From NCBI RefSeq assembly GCF_036173065.1, contig NZ_CP108041.1, positions 2,607,001 to 2,671,000 of the forward strand: a DNA stretch of 64,000 nt. Direction: 5' to 3'. Position 1 is the stretch's first letter. Every line of letters starts with the position of its first letter. The translations under genes were made by a program, and so were the position numbers. The DNA comes from Rhodococcus sp. NBC_00297 (GTDB taxonomy: Bacteria; Actinomycetota; Actinomycetes; Mycobacteriales; Mycobacteriaceae). Positions 44,362 to 52,384 of this stretch are shown piece after piece. The notes below the pieces were generated by a model. It was not told the DNA's origin and searched no databases. It saw only the letters and a list, made by a program, of their open reading frames with translations.

Positions 44362-46142
44362 GTCCTGCTCGTGTCGTCGCGGGCCCATCGGGCGGACGTG
44401 CGCCGAGACGCGCGTCGGCCCAGGGCGGCGAAGAGGCAGTACACCGCCGCGTCCAGGAGTGTTCCGGGACCGTGGACGGTACCGGCGACGTCCCGGAGCG
44501 TCCCGGTCGAGCTGGTGGTGGCAGGGGCGTCGCGGTTGCCCGAGTAGTTGCGCGACAGCACGGCGATCAAGGCTGCAGGAGTGCGGGGAACGAGCACGAC
44601 GACGGGATCGGTGTCCACGACGATCTTCTCGTCGGTCGCGAACGCCGCGTCCACCACGACGTCGTCGGCGACCACGTCGGGGAACCGGCCCACCCTCGCG
44701 TGACCCTCCTCGGACAGGGCATAGCAGCCCGCGCCCCAGAGGTGGGATCGGACGAGGGGGAGCGAGGACCGCGCGCGGTAGTAACGTCGGACCAGGTGGC
44801 CCGCACCCGTCGCGTCGTATCGCGACGCGGGTCGGGCAGCGAGCAACGTGCCGTCGGCCAGGGCGGTCACCAGATCGACGACGGCCGCAGGTGTGATGAC
44901 GACGTCGGCATCGAGGTACACGCGTGGCCACAGCTCGGCCACCTCGTCCGCACCGTTCATCGCCGCTGTCTTCGACGCGACGTCCAGGTCGAGAACACGG
45001 ACACCCGGGCGACCTGCTGCGATGCGAGCGGTGTCGTCGGTGCAGCCGTTGCACGCGACGATCACCTCCACGACACCTCGGGCGGCGAGGTCGGCGAGTG
45101 CGTCGAGCGTCCGGGCGATGACGCGGGACTCGTTGTGCGCCGGGATGACGACCGAGCCCATGTCCCGACACTCTGTCGGACGAGGGGTCTCGGCTCGGAG
45201 GAGGTTCGACCACTCGTGGCGCCTGGCAACAGCCCGGTAGGTTGCCCTGTGCTTCGATGACCAGCAGCGCAAGGCCTCACCGAACAGGGTCACCGCGTGG
45301 AACGCGGCGACGAACGACCGTGCGTGATACTTCTGGACGTAGCGAATCTTGTTGACGGTCAGGAGATCTGACAGCGCCTGTGAGCTCCCGGACCCGCCGC
45401 CGGTGTGCTCCACCCGGGCCTCGGGAACGTACAGGACGAGTCCGTGGGAACGAAGCCTGCGGAAGTAGTCGGTCTCCTCCGAGTAGAGGAAGAAGCGTTC
45501 GTCCCACGGGCCTACCGCGTCGAGCGCTCCCGCCGACATCATCATCGCCGCCCCGGTGGCCCACTCGATGGAATGGGCGCGGTCGTAGACCGCGACGTCG
45601 CGGATCGTCTCGCTCGCCCACACAGGCCTGCGAGGCAGGCGGGCGCCCAGCATCGCGTCGACGAGGGTGGCGGGCAGGCGAGGCTCACGTCGGAGAGAGA
45701 ACGACAGTCGGCCGTCGACGTCGTGCAGACGCGGGACAGCGGCGACCACACCCGGTTCACGCAGGGCGGCACGCAGTGCGGTGACGCACCCCGGCTGCAC
45801 GACGCAGTCGGGATTGAGGATCAGCACGGCGCGAGTGGCCCCGATGCGTGACCGCGCGACGTTGATCGCGCCCGCGTACCCCAGATTCACCTCTCCGGCG
45901 ACCACGATGACGTCATCGTGGGCGGCCAGAGTTGACGCCGTGCCGTCTCCGGAGTTGTTGTCGACCACCACCACTCGTATCGACGACACCGCGGCCTCCG
46001 AGCGCAGACTGTCGACGAGCGTGTTGATCGAGTCCGCATTGCGGTATGTCACGATCACGACGGCGACATCGGCCGTCGACTCGTCCGTGGTGAAGCGATC
46101 CTGTCGAACGACGGAGTCCGACCGTGCAAGAGGGGCGATCAC
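44358..46142 (-). CDS. Two-domain GT2 glycosyltransferase fusion
   Basis: 594 residues holding two complete GT-A domains. The first (about 25-310) has VVIVTYRNADSINTLVDSL, VVVDNNSGDGTASTL, LNPDCVV and the rhamnosyltransferase-like GAAMMMSAGALDAVGPWDE. The second (from about 330) begins MGSVVIPAHNESRVIARTLD and has VIVACNGCTDDTA and YLDADVVIT as its DxD. Both look catalytically intact, so one polypeptide may add two sugars in sequence. GTG start overlaps the acetyltransferase stop. A hydrophobic segment near the C-terminus may touch the membrane. Confidence 0.85.
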   Translation of the reverse strand: MIAPLARSDSVVRQDRFTTDESTADVAVVIVTYRNADSINTLVDSLRSEAAVSSIRVVVVDNNSGDGTASTLAAHDDVIVVAGEVNLGYAGAINVARSRIGATRAVLILNPDCVVQPGCVTALRAALREPGVVAAVPRLHDVDGRLSFSLRREPRLPATLVDAMLGARLPRRPVWASETIRDVAVYDRAHSIEWATGAAMMMSAGALDAVGPWDERFFLYSEETDYFRRLRSHGLVLYVPEARVEHTGGGSGSSQALSDLLTVNKIRYVQKYHARSFVAAFHAVTLFGEALRCWSSKHRATYRAVARRHEWSNLLRAETPRPTECRDMGSVVIPAHNESRVIARTLDALADLAARGVVEVIVACNGCTDDTARIAAGRPGVRVLDLDVASKTAAMNGADEVAELWPRVYLDADVVITPAAVVDLVTALADGTLLAARPASRYDATGAGHLVRRYYRARSSLPLVRSHLWGAGCYALSEEGHARVGRFPDVVADDVVVDAAFATDEKIVVDTDPVVVLVPRTPAALIAVLSRNYSGNRDAPATTSSTGTLRDVAGTVHGPGTLLDAAVYCLFAALGRRASRRTSARWARDDTSRT

Positions 46143-46756
46143 GGTCGGAGTGGGGTGGCCGACGGGTACACGCCGTCATCGCGCAGTTCGTGTGCGACCC
46201 CGCACTCACACGTGAGGTCCTCCGCGAGACGGGCACCGCATCGGCACACCCAACCGATCTGCCGGGCCGGGTTGCCGACGACGAACGCATGGCGCGGCAC
46301 GTCGCGGTTCACCACTGCCCCCGCTCCGACGAAGGACGATTCCCCGACGGTCACCCCGCACACGACGACGACACCGGCACCCAGCGTCGCACCACGCCGG
46401 ATCAGAGTGGACGACAACGATTCCCCTGATCGGCTGATGTGAGCGCGCGGGCGCAGATCGTTCGTGAAGGTGACGCCGGGACCCAGGAAGACCTCGTCCT
46501 CGACCGTCACGCCGTCGAACAGCAGGACGCGGTTCTTCACGGTGACACCGTCGCCGATCCGTACACCGCCCTCGACGAAGACGTGGTCGCAGATGTTGCA
46601 GTCCGAGCCCACGACCGCGCCCGAGAGGATGTGCGCGAAGGCCCAGACCCGGGTGCCGGGACCGACGTGCGTGCTCTCGCACAGCGCGGCAGGATGAACG
46701 TACGGTCCGGTCTCACTGTCGGCGTGCTCACGCCGGGCCCCCGTGGCGATGCCCAT
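46139..46756 (-). CDS. Hexapeptide-repeat N-acetyltransferase (WbpD/WlbB-like) with Cys-rich tail
   Basis: 205 residues. A left-handed beta-helix from VHPAALCESTHVGPGTRVWA to VTVGESSFVGAGAVVNRDVP, with TFTNDLRPRA as the loop that in WbpD/WlbB/FdtC precedes the acetyl-CoA site. It acetylates a 3-amino group on a nucleotide sugar. The C-terminal CRCGARLAEDLTCECG is a four-cysteine, zinc-ribbon-like addition seen in some family members. First gene of a three-gene operon with GTGA overlaps. It completes the dehydrogenase/aminotransferase/acetyltransferase trio of this island. Confidence 0.83.
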   Translation of the reverse strand: MGIATGARREHADSETGPYVHPAALCESTHVGPGTRVWAFAHILSGAVVGSDCNICDHVFVEGGVRIGDGVTVKNRVLLFDGVTVEDEVFLGPGVTFTNDLRPRAHISRSGESLSSTLIRRGATLGAGVVVVCGVTVGESSFVGAGAVVNRDVPRHAFVVGNPARQIGWVCRCGARLAEDLTCECGVAHELRDDGVYPSATPLRP

Positions 46757-46848
46757 GTCTCCCCTGACCGCTCACGTCCTCCCCGAAACCGACCTCGATC
46801 CTGCTGGAACGGCGTGTCGCGGGTGATGAGTTCGAATCTAGAGTGGCC

Positions 46849-46887
46849 GAGTCGGTCTGACCAGTCGTTCATACGACTGACCGACTC
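46849..46887. promoter_or_regulatory. Long dyad upstream of the acetyltransferase operon
   Basis: GAGTCGGTC (46849-46857), then TGACC, AGTCGT, loop TCAT, ACGACT and GACCGACTC (46879-46887). The arms pair over 15 bp with a 5-base bulge. It lies about 95 bases before the ATG at 46756 on the minus strand. It could be an operator, an attenuator or the outer boundary of the island. Confidence 0.5.
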
Positions 46888-46906
46888 AGATGTGCCCGAC
46901 CGACGA

Positions 46907-46956
46907 CCGCACCCCTCCCCGAACCCGCGGAACCGGCGAGTCGAGGAGGGGTGCGG
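46907..46956 (-). terminator. Terminator of the fabG4-htdX operon
   Basis: CCGCACCCCTCC (46907-46918) and GGAGGGGTGCGG (46945-46956) are perfect 12-bp arms with a 26-base loop, 22 bases after the htdX stop on the minus strand. No T-tract. It isolates the lipid operon from the exopolysaccharide operon downstream on the same strand. Confidence 0.7.
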
Positions 46957-46977
46957 AGGAGGAGTTCCGACGCGGAG

Positions 46978-47868
46978 TCAGCGCAGGGTGCCCGTCAGGA
47001 ACGGGTAGCCCTTCTTCGGGTGCTTCAGCGCCACGTCCCACTGCCCCGGCCCGACGCCCGTGCCCACCCGCTCGGCGTACACGTTGATCTTGGCGGGCAA
47101 CACGATCGGCTTGCCGAAGCGCACCGAGTACGTGACACGGTCCTGGATCTTGCCGTCGACGGCGCTGAGTACGGCCGCCGCACTCCACATCCCGTGAGCG
47201 ATGGTGCGCGGGAAGCCGAAGGCCTTGGCGCCCAGCGACGAGACGTGGATCGGGTTGCGGTCACCACTCACCGCCGCGTAGCGCGAGATGGTCTTCTGGT
47301 CCACCCGCAGAATCGAGGTGGGCGGCGGCGGGACCTCGTCGGCCGGCGGTGCCTCTCGAGGTCCACCGGACAGCGACGTCTTCTGGAGGCTGAGGAAGGT
47401 GGACGTCTGACGCCACACCAGCTCTCGGCCCACCGACACGTCGCTGACGACGTCGACGAGCAGTCCCTTCCGGTGCTCGCGGACGTTCTCCGCGTGCACC
47501 GCGATGTCGAGCGGCTCCGAGGTCCCGATGGGGCGGAAGCTCTCGATCACGTTCTCCGCGTGCACCGATCCCATGGCCGCGAACGGGAAGTCCTTGGACA
47601 CCATGAGGGACATCACGGTGGGGAACACCAGGGTGAAGGGGTACGTCAGCGGCAGGGTGTCGCTGAGACGGAGGCCGGTCACCTTGGCGTACGTCGCGAG
47701 GTTGTCCCGATCGATCCGGATTCCGCCGAGGGTGTACGTCGCGTCCGGTGCCGTCGGCGTGCGCTTCCCGCCGCCGATGATCGGCAGCGAGTCGAGAGCC
47801 GCGCGGGTGTAGATGTCGCGGATCCTCGGCGGGCCGTCGAGCGGGATCACCGTGGCCACGTCGCTCAC
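46978..47868 (-). CDS. htdX: (R)-3-hydroxyacyl-thioester dehydratase HtdX-like
   Basis: 296 residues from GTG 47866-47868, overlapping the fabG4 stop (GTGA). Double hot-dog fold: the N-terminal half is MaoC-like without the active pair, and the C-terminal half has the catalytic [20 protein letters not shown] (D-x4-H) followed by [15 protein letters not shown]. It removes water from (R)-3-hydroxyacyl thioesters. M. tuberculosis Rv0241c (HtdX) is paired with FabG4 in the same way and acts on long-chain intermediates. Confidence 0.92.
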   Translation of the reverse strand: MSDVATVIPLDGPPRIRDIYTRAALDSLPIIGGGKRTPTAPDATYTLGGIRIDRDNLATYAKVTGLRLSDTLPLTYPFTLVFPTVMSLMVSKDFPFAAMGSVHAENVIESFRPIGTSEPLDIAVHAENVREHRKGLLVDVVSDVSVGRELVWRQTSTFLSLQKTSLSGGPREAPPADEVPPPPTSILRVDQKTISRYAAVSGDRNPIHVSSLGAKAFGFPRTIAHGMWSAAAVLSAVDGKIQDRVTYSVRFGKPIVLPAKINVYAERVGTGVGPGQWDVALKHPKKGYPFLTGTLR

Positions 47869-49214
47869 GCTCCGATCAGGGACTGGCCGCACACGCGGAC
47901 GACCTGACCGGTGACAGCGTTGGAGGCCGGGCTCGCGAAGTACGCGATGGTCTCCGCGACGTCGACGGTCTGGCCGCCCTGCAGCAGCGAGCTCATCCGG
48001 CGGCCGGCCTCGCGAGTGGCGAACGGAATGGCCGCGGTCATGGCCGTCTCGATGAAGCCGGGCGCCACCGCGTTGATGGTGATGTCCTTCTTCGCCAGTT
48101 CGGGTGCCTCGGCGTGCACCAGGCCGATGACGCCGGCCTTGGACGTGCCGTAGTTGGTCTGGCCGCGGTTGCCGGCGATGCCCGCGATGGAGGACACGTC
48201 GATCACGCGGCCGCCGTCGTTCAGCGTGCCGGACTTCACCAGAGCGGTGGTGAGGCGGTGCGGCGCTGCGAGGTTGACGCCGATGACGGAGTTCCACCGG
48301 CCGTCGTCCATGTTGGCGAGGAGCTTGTCGCGCGTGATGCCGGCGTTGTGGACGACGATGTCGAGGCCGCCGCTGTGGCGCTCCTTCACGTGCTTCTCGA
48401 GCACCTCGGCAGCGTCGGGAGCCGTGACGTCGAGTGCCAGCGACGTGCCGCCGACCTTGTTGGCGGTCTGCGAGAGGGCCTCGCCGGCCGCGGGGATGTC
48501 GGCGCAGATGACGTGCGCGCCGTCGCGTGAGAGAACCTCGGCGATGGTGGCGCCGATGCCACGGGCGGCGCCGGTGACCAGAGCGACCTTGCCTTCGAGC
48601 GGCCGGTCCCACGAGGCGGGGGCCGTGGACCCGTCCTTGCCGACGGCGATGACCTGACCGGACACGAACGCGGACTTGGCCGAGAGCAGGAAGCGCAGGG
48701 TGGACTCGACACCGGACAGGTCCGGCGCGGCGTCGGGGGAGACGTAGACCAGCTGCGCGGTGCCGCCGCGGCGCAGTTCCTTGCCGACGCTGCGGGTGAA
48801 GCCCTCGAGCGCGCGCTGAGCGATGTGCTCCTCGATGTCGCCGGTCTCCTCGGGCGTGGTGCCGAGGACGACGACGCGGCTCGACGGTCCGAGGTTGCGG
48901 ACCGCGGGCTGGAAGAACTGGTACAGCTGCTCGAGCTGCTCAATGTTCTCGATGCCGGTGGCGTCGAACACGAGGCCGCCCAGCTTGTCGTCGTGCGGGC
49001 TCGCGGCGGGGTAGTCCGAGAGCAGCACGCGCAGCGGCTCGACGAGGCGACCGCTGCCGCCGATCAGGACCGGGCCGGCGAGCGGAGGCTCACCCGGCTG
49101 GTAGCGACGCAGAGTCTCCGGCTTCGGCAGTCCCGCCTGCTTGGCGAGAAACGCGCCGGGAGCAGAGGAGAGGAACTGCGAGTAGAGGTCAGGGGCTCCC
49201 TTGGTGGCTGCCAT
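47865..49214 (-). CDS. fabG4: 3-oxoacyl reductase FabG4 (high-molecular-weight FabG)
   Basis: 449 residues from ATG 49212-49214 with GGTAGGAAC upstream. The N-terminal 205 residues are a flavodoxin-like, non-catalytic domain typical of HMW FabG. The C-terminal SDR domain has the cofactor motif GAARGIG (215-221), NAG (290-292) and the catalytic Ser342, Tyr355 and Lys359. It uses NADH to reduce beta-ketoacyl thioesters. Divergent from fadA2 across a 127-bp promoter region with a palindrome. Same pair and order as Rv0242c/Rv0243. Confidence 0.94.
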   Translation of the reverse strand: MAATKGAPDLYSQFLSSAPGAFLAKQAGLPKPETLRRYQPGEPPLAGPVLIGGSGRLVEPLRVLLSDYPAASPHDDKLGGLVFDATGIENIEQLEQLYQFFQPAVRNLGPSSRVVVLGTTPEETGDIEEHIAQRALEGFTRSVGKELRRGGTAQLVYVSPDAAPDLSGVESTLRFLLSAKSAFVSGQVIAVGKDGSTAPASWDRPLEGKVALVTGAARGIGATIAEVLSRDGAHVICADIPAAGEALSQTANKVGGTSLALDVTAPDAAEVLEKHVKERHSGGLDIVVHNAGITRDKLLANMDDGRWNSVIGVNLAAPHRLTTALVKSGTLNDGGRVIDVSSIAGIAGNRGQTNYGTSKAGVIGLVHAEAPELAKKDITINAVAPGFIETAMTAAIPFATREAGRRMSSLLQGGQTVDVAETIAYFASPASNAVTGQVVRVCGQSLIGA

Positions 49215-49259
49215 GTTCCTACCTTCGTGTCGGGTATGTCGAACGGTATCGACAAGTAA

Positions 49260-49275
49260 CTTACTCGTGAGTAAG
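49260..49275. promoter_or_regulatory. Candidate TetR-type operator between fabG4 and fadA2
   Basis: CTTACTC-GT-GAGTAAG: perfect 7-bp arms with a 2-base spacer, in the middle of the 127-bp divergent promoter. The size and symmetry are those of many TetR-family lipid-metabolism operators. It would coordinate the two divergent units. The regulator is not identifiable here. Confidence 0.6.
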
Positions 49276-49341
49276 AATAGAGTCCACGACGAAGCGGCCC
49301 CGACTGTGGCCGCGCCATCTGCGCACAGGGAGAATCGTTCG

Positions 49342-50640
49342 ATGACCAGCAAAGAGAAGCGCCCCGTCGCGATCCTCGGTGGAAACAGAATACCGTTCGC
49401 GCGCTCGAACAAGGTGTACGCCAACGCCTCGAACCAGGACATGTTGACGGCGGCCGTCGACGGTCTCGTCTCCCGCTTCAACCTGCAGGGTGAGCGGCTC
49501 GGCCTCGTGGCCGGTGGTGCGGTGCTCAAGCACAGCCGCGACTTCAACCTCACCCGCGAGGTCGTCCTGGGCAGCGCGCTGAGCCCGTACACCCCGGCGT
49601 TCGACCTGCAGCAGGCCTGCGGCACGAGCATGCAGACGGTCATCGCCGTCGGCGATGCCATCGCGTCGGGCCGGATCGACGTGGGAATCGGCAGCGGTGT
49701 CGACACCACGTCCGACGCGCCCATCAGCGTCAACAACGAGCTGCGCGAGTTCCTGCTCACGCTCAACCGGGCGAAGAGCACCGCCGACCGCCTCAAGCTG
49801 CTCGCGGGCGTCCGCCCGTCGATGCTGGGGATCGAGATCCCGAAGAACGGCGAGCCCCGCACCGGCATGTCGATGGGCGAGCACGCCGCCGTCACGGCCA
49901 AGGAGTTCGGCGTGCGCCGCGAGGACCAGGACGCCCTCGCCGCGGCCAGCCACCAGAACATGGCGAAGGCCTACGACAGTGGCTTCTTCGACGACCTGGT
50001 CACCCCGTACCTCGGTCTGACCCGCGACGACAACCTGCGTCCGGACTCCACGGCCGAGAAGCTGGCCAAGCTGAAGCCCGTGTTCGGCACCTCGCTGGGC
50101 GACGCCACGATGACGGCCGGCAACTCGACGCCGCTCACCGACGGCGCGTCCTCCGTGCTGCTGTCCACCGACGAGTGGGCCGCGCAGCACAACCTGCCGG
50201 TGCTCGCGCACCTCGTCGACTCGGAGTTCGCGGCCGTGGACTACATCCACGGCAACGGCTCGTACAAGGACGGCCTGCTCATGGCGCCGACGTACGCCAT
50301 CCCGCGTCTGCTCGAGCGCAACGGCCTGACACTGCAGGACTTCGACTACTACGAGATCCACGAGGCCTTCGCCTCCGTGGTGCTCGCGACGCTGCAGGCC
50401 TTCGAGAGCGACGAGTACTGCAAGGAGCGTCTGGGTCTCGACGGTGCGCTGGGATCGATCGATCGCAGCAAGCTGAACGTGAACGGCTCCTCGCTGGCCG
50501 CGGGTCACCCGTTCGCGGCGACCGGCGGACGCGTCGTGGCCACGCTCGCGAAGATGTTGGCGCAGAAGGGTTCCGGCCGCGGACTCATCTCCATCTGTGC
50601 CGCCGGTGGCCAGGGCATCACGGCCATCGTGGAGGCCTGA
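49342..50640 (+). CDS. fadA2: Acetyl-CoA acetyltransferase / thiolase FadA2
   Basis: 432 residues from ATG 49342, with AGGGAGA upstream. The thiolase triad is complete: C93 in [10 protein letters not shown]340 in YYEIHEAFA and C419 in [19 protein letters not shown] is also present. It cleaves or forms beta-ketoacyl-CoA. The Rv0243 homologue sits in the same divergent arrangement. The gene ends at a strong hairpin terminator. Confidence 0.94.
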   Translation: MTSKEKRPVAILGGNRIPFARSNKVYANASNQDMLTAAVDGLVSRFNLQGERLGLVAGGAVLKHSRDFNLTREVVLGSALSPYTPAFDLQQACGTSMQTVIAVGDAIASGRIDVGIGSGVDTTSDAPISVNNELREFLLTLNRAKSTADRLKLLAGVRPSMLGIEIPKNGEPRTGMSMGEHAAVTAKEFGVRREDQDALAAASHQNMAKAYDSGFFDDLVTPYLGLTRDDNLRPDSTAEKLAKLKPVFGTSLGDATMTAGNSTPLTDGASSVLLSTDEWAAQHNLPVLAHLVDSEFAAVDYIHGNGSYKDGLLMAPTYAIPRLLERNGLTLQDFDYYEIHEAFASVVLATLQAFESDEYCKERLGLDGALGSIDRSKLNVNGSSLAAGHPFAATGGRVVATLAKMLAQKGSGRGLISICAAGGQGITAIVEA

Positions 50641-50658
50641 GCCTCCCGTACCGAACAC

Positions 50659-50691
50659 GAGGACCCGGCTGCGAGGGGTGGCCGGGTCCTC
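50659..50691 (+). terminator. Hairpin terminator after fadA2
   Basis: GAGGACCCGGC and GCCGGGTCCTC, perfect 11-bp arms around an 11-base loop, starting 19 bases after the stop. Only a short weak T stretch follows. It separates fadA2 from the reverse transcriptase locus. Confidence 0.8.
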
Positions 50692-50746
50692 TGCCGTTTC
50701 CCGGACCGAGCGGTCTGCGTCTGGCACAGTGGCGGGGTGCAGCGGT

Positions 50747-50890
50747 GGCGAGGCGAGAGTGGGTCCTGCGCGACCCTCCTCGAGGGCAACCCTCGGGAAC
50801 ATTCACGGAATCGGGCACTGCGTCCGACGCAGCGATGCACGCTTCGCGTGCTGGCCTGCGACGACGACGAGAGTCTCAGGTCGCCTCGCC
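50747..50890 (+). ncRNA. Candidate retron-like structured RNA upstream of the reverse transcriptase
   Basis: GGCGAGGCGA (50747-50756) and its exact inverse TCGCCTCGCC (50881-50890) bracket about 124 bases. Inside are four perfect short hairpins: GGGTC/GACCC (50761-50776), CGAGGG/CCCTCG (50781-50795, extendable to 8 pairs), CTGCG/CGCAG (50818-50832) and GCACGC/GCGTGC (50837-50851). A promoter-like TGGCACAGT lies at 50722-50730, so a transcript could begin just before the first arm. The second arm ends 31 bases before the RT ATG. The layout resembles a retron msr-msd with a1/a2 repeats. In DNA this GC-rich, chance pairing is common, and no single long msd hairpin is visible. Confidence 0.35.
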
Positions 50891-50921
50891 CCGCCGCACG
50901 TCCTCGGTCCACTGCTCGCTG

Positions 50922-52184
50922 ATGTCCAAGTCGTTCTGGCATCACCGCACGGCGCGGATGATCGCACCGCGCCTGGTCGACATCGCGTGGAACAGCACCG
51001 AGCTCGGTGAGGTGCTGGCCCGGTTCGAACACGTCGCGGACGTCGAGACCCTCATCACCAGGCTCCTCGAGCGGCGTAACCATGCGCCCGATTCGACGGA
51101 AGTCGCCGCCGAACTCCTCGAGGTCATCGGGTATCCCGGTGATCCGTTCGTCCTCCCCGCGCCGCCCGTCCGTCCCACTCCGGCGGTGCGCTTCGGGGTT
51201 CCCGCGTTCGCGACGACCGCCGAGCTCGCCGCGTCACTGGACGTCACCGTCTCCGAACTCGACTGGTTCGCCGACGTCGGCGGCTGGTTGCGTCGGGCGG
51301 CTCCGCCGCTGCGCCACTACCGGGCTCGTGAGGTGGCCAAGAGTCGCGGCGGGACGCGCATCCTGGAGATTCCCAAGCCGAGACTGCGCGAGATGCAGCG
51401 GCGCGTGCTCCACCGCGTCCTCGATCACGTGGTGCCGCATCCTGCCGCTCACGGTTTCCGGGCCGGTCGGAGTGCCGTGACCTTCGCGCGCCCGCACGAG
51501 GGCCGGGACGTCGTCGTCCGGGTCGATCTCGCGGACTTCTTCCCGACGGTGACGAGGCCGCGCGTGCGCGCCGTGTTCGAGGCCTGCGGGTACCCGTACC
51601 GGGTGGCGTCGGTCCTCGCCGGCGTCTGCACCACCGCGATGCCGGTCGACGAGGTCGCCGGTCTGGCCCGGACTCAGGCGGCATTGCTGCGCGTCCCGCA
51701 CCTCCCGCAGGGAGCACCGACCTCGCCCGCGCTCGCCAATCTGGTGGCCCGCGGACTCGACCGTCGCGTCGCGGGCCTCGCCCGCGCCCGTGGGCTCGTC
51801 TACACCCGCTACGCCGACGACCTGGCGCTGTCGGGCCCGTCGGACACCGATGTGGTCACGATCCTCTGGGCGCTCGACCGCATCGTGCGCGACGAGGGCT
51901 TCGTGGTGAACGGTGACAAGACTCACGTCGCGCGTGCACACCGTCGGCAGACGCTGGCCGGGCTGGTGGTGAACGAGAGTGCCGCGGCGCCCCGTGACCG
52001 CTACGACGCACTCCGCGCGCTGCTCCACAACAGTGTTCGTACCGGTGCCGCTGCCCAGAATCGTGCAGGTGTACCGGACTTCCGTGCCTCGGTGTACGGG
52101 CAGATCGCCTGGATCGGCGAAAGCAGTCCTTCGCGGCGGTCACGACTTCTGGCCATGGCGGAACGAGTCGATTGGGACTCCTGA
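50922..52184 (+). CDS. Retron-type reverse transcriptase
   Basis: 420 residues from ATG 50922; ATG 50835 (449 residues) is possible but falls inside the structured leader. Residues 1-95 have no recognised domain. TTAELAASLDVTVSELDWFA (98-117) is a small helical module often preceding bacterial RTs. RT blocks: PKPRLREMQRRVLHRVLDHV (151-170) and HPAAHGFRAGRSAVTF; catalytic D202 in VDLADFFPTV; LPQGAPTSPALANL (261-274); YTRYADD (294-300, D299-D300); and a thumb-proximal RRQTLAGLVVN. Retron RTs usually read VTG where this has LAG. The end (QNRAGVPDFRASVYGQIAWI) matches the retron-like clade. There is no maturase or HNH domain, so it is not a group II intron, and no effector gene is fused. Confidence 0.88.
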   Translation: MSKSFWHHRTARMIAPRLVDIAWNSTELGEVLARFEHVADVETLITRLLERRNHAPDSTEVAAELLEVIGYPGDPFVLPAPPVRPTPAVRFGVPAFATTAELAASLDVTVSELDWFADVGGWLRRAAPPLRHYRAREVAKSRGGTRILEIPKPRLREMQRRVLHRVLDHVVPHPAAHGFRAGRSAVTFARPHEGRDVVVRVDLADFFPTVTRPRVRAVFEACGYPYRVASVLAGVCTTAMPVDEVAGLARTQAALLRVPHLPQGAPTSPALANLVARGLDRRVAGLARARGLVYTRYADDLALSGPSDTDVVTILWALDRIVRDEGFVVNGDKTHVARAHRRQTLAGLVVNESAAAPRDRYDALRALLHNSVRTGAAAQNRAGVPDFRASVYGQIAWIGESSPSRRSRLLAMAERVDWDS

Positions 52185-52240
52185 CAGATCCGGGACGTTC
52201 GGTCTGATTCGAGTTGTAACGAGTGCGGTCGTCCGGCGAT

Positions 52241-52311
52241 ACTCCTCATGGCTCCGCATCGCTGCCTGACCCCCGACCCGGCAGCGGTGCGGAGCCGTCT
52301 TCGTGAGGAGT
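52241..52311. terminator. 71-nt hairpin between the reverse transcriptase and the VanW gene
   Basis: Inner arms of 17 bp with one G-T pair (52250-52266 and 52280-52296), loop of 13, then outer arms ACTCCTCA (52241-52248) and TGAGGAGT (52304-52311). Total pairing is about 25 bp, the strongest hairpin in the window. It starts 57 bases after the RT stop. It may be a terminator, but its length also fits a structural RNA belonging to the RT. Confidence 0.65.
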
Positions 52312-52384
52312 CGGGCTCCGACCCCAGTGGGTAGGCTCGAGCAGAGGGCGAACGCGCCTGTTCAGCACGACGGAAGGGAGCCGG

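Noticed and set aside
46826..46842. GTTCGAATC resembling a tRNA T-loop
   Set aside because: No matching acceptor, D or anticodon stems could be paired around it. No tRNA or rRNA was found in the window.
27635..46900. Mobile-element borders of the polysaccharide island
   Set aside because: I looked for transposases, integrases, terminal repeats and tRNA ends and saw none, so no mobile element is claimed.
50175..50921. Extended 669-residue version of the RT frame
   Set aside because: The extra N-terminal part overlaps fadA2 in another frame and the terminator, and reads as a low-complexity Arg/Gly shadow.
50922..52184. Group II intron or transposon origin of the reverse transcriptase
   Set aside because: No maturase or HNH domain, no intron domain V/VI-like sequence, no target duplications and no transposase nearby.
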